DNA of 5,310 nucleotides from an uncultured Actinomycetes bacterium (GTDB lineage: Bacteria; Actinomycetota; Actinomycetes; Nanopelagicales; Nanopelagicaceae): assembly GCA_903892335.1 (NCBI GenBank), contig CAITID010000110.1:1-5310 (forward strand). Direction: 5' to 3'. Both the position numbers and the translations under genes were made by a program. Every line of letters starts with the position of its first letter. Position 1 is the stretch's first letter. A model generated the notes under the pieces. That model was not told the origin of the DNA, did not search any database, and was given only the letters and a program-made list of their open reading frames with translations. This document shows positions 5,093 to 5,310 of the stretch, in pieces.

Positions 5093-5310
5093 ATGCCAGC
5101 CAAGATTTCACCAACAGCTTCCGTTGATTCATCAGCGGTAATTGGTGATGGCTGCGCTATTTGGGGTGATGCGCAAGTGCGCAGCGGTGCCAAACTTGGC
5201 AAGAATTGCATAATCGGAACTGGTGCTTACATTGATGCTGATGTAATCATCGGTGATAATTGCAAAATTCAAAATTTAGCTTTGGTTTATCACCCAGCAA
5301 AGATCGGCAA
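5093..5310 (+). CDS. N-acetyltransferase, left-handed beta-helix, WlbB/WbpD-like (5' part)
   Basis: Partial gene cut by the right edge: 72 complete codons are visible. The protein shows hexapeptide-repeat rungs ([LIV]-G-x-x-x-x) such as VIGDGCAIWGDAQVRSGAKL at 16-35, KLGKNCIIGTGAYIDADVII at 34-53 and IIGDNCKIQN at 52-61, which form a left-handed parallel beta helix. The sequence IW near 23-24 and the CKIQNLALVY segment at 57-66 match the UDP-2-acetamido-3-amino-2,3-dideoxyglucuronate N-acetyltransferase group (WlbB/WbpD) and related sugar-nucleotide 3- or 4-amino acetyltransferases. These enzymes use acetyl-CoA to acetylate an amino sugar before it is built into a surface glycan, which fits the export and glycosyltransferase genes upstream. 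WbpD-type proteins usually have VYD or VYE here, and this one has VYH (H67). Full length would be about 190-200 residues in the family, so roughly a third is seen. The start fits both the family N-terminus and a leaderless promoter. Confidence 0.85.
   Translation, partial: MPAKISPTASVDSSAVIGDGCAIWGDAQVRSGAKLGKNCIIGTGAYIDADVIIGDNCKIQNLALVYHPAKIG

Overview
The window reads as a compact, gene-dense stretch of a bacterial chromosome of moderate-to-low GC (by eye a little above 40%). All genes are on the + strand and intergenic gaps are 0 to about 20 nt. The best guess is a streamlined, low-GC actinobacterium of the freshwater acI/Nanopelagicales type. This is inference. It rests on the tight packing, on the probable leaderless starts (a TANNNT-like -10 box 6-7 nt before ATG) at genes that begin transcription units, and on the actinobacterial look of the transport and acyltransferase proteins (for example the permease C-terminus ending in RERDFAVRI). 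No 16S or other marker gene is present to settle it.

Region 1 (17-2314) is a two-gene unit. It holds a complete FAD-linked oxidase of the D-lactate dehydrogenase (cytochrome)/LDHD-GlcD family. Its stop codon abuts the start of a TerC/Alx-family membrane protein, a probable metal-ion (manganese-type) exporter, whose cytoplasmic loop looks shortened.

Region 2 (2335-5074) is a three-gene surface-glycan module: a Wzm/TagG-type ABC-2 export permease, a short Wzt/TagH-type ATPase without a C-terminal carbohydrate-binding domain, and a GT-B family 4-like glycosyltransferase. The permease and ATPase would form the exporter that carries a lipid-linked polysaccharide across the cytoplasmic membrane. 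The glycosyltransferase would add a sugar to that glycan on the cytoplasmic side.

Region 3 (5093 to the right edge) is the 5' part of a left-handed beta-helix N-acetyltransferase of the WlbB/WbpD type, which acetylates amino sugars on nucleotide-sugar precursors. It fits the same glycan pathway but probably starts its own transcript.

No RNA gene, mobile element, CRISPR array or origin was recognised, and there is no gene-free stretch over 300 bases. I do not see an undescribed system. The most unusual signal is a run of three consecutive inverted repeats over the permease/ATPase junction (3207-3264). Lesser points are an RBS inside a small dyad before the glycosyltransferase, two stop-start junctions with zero spacing, a motif variant in the dehydrogenase and the shortened TerC loop.
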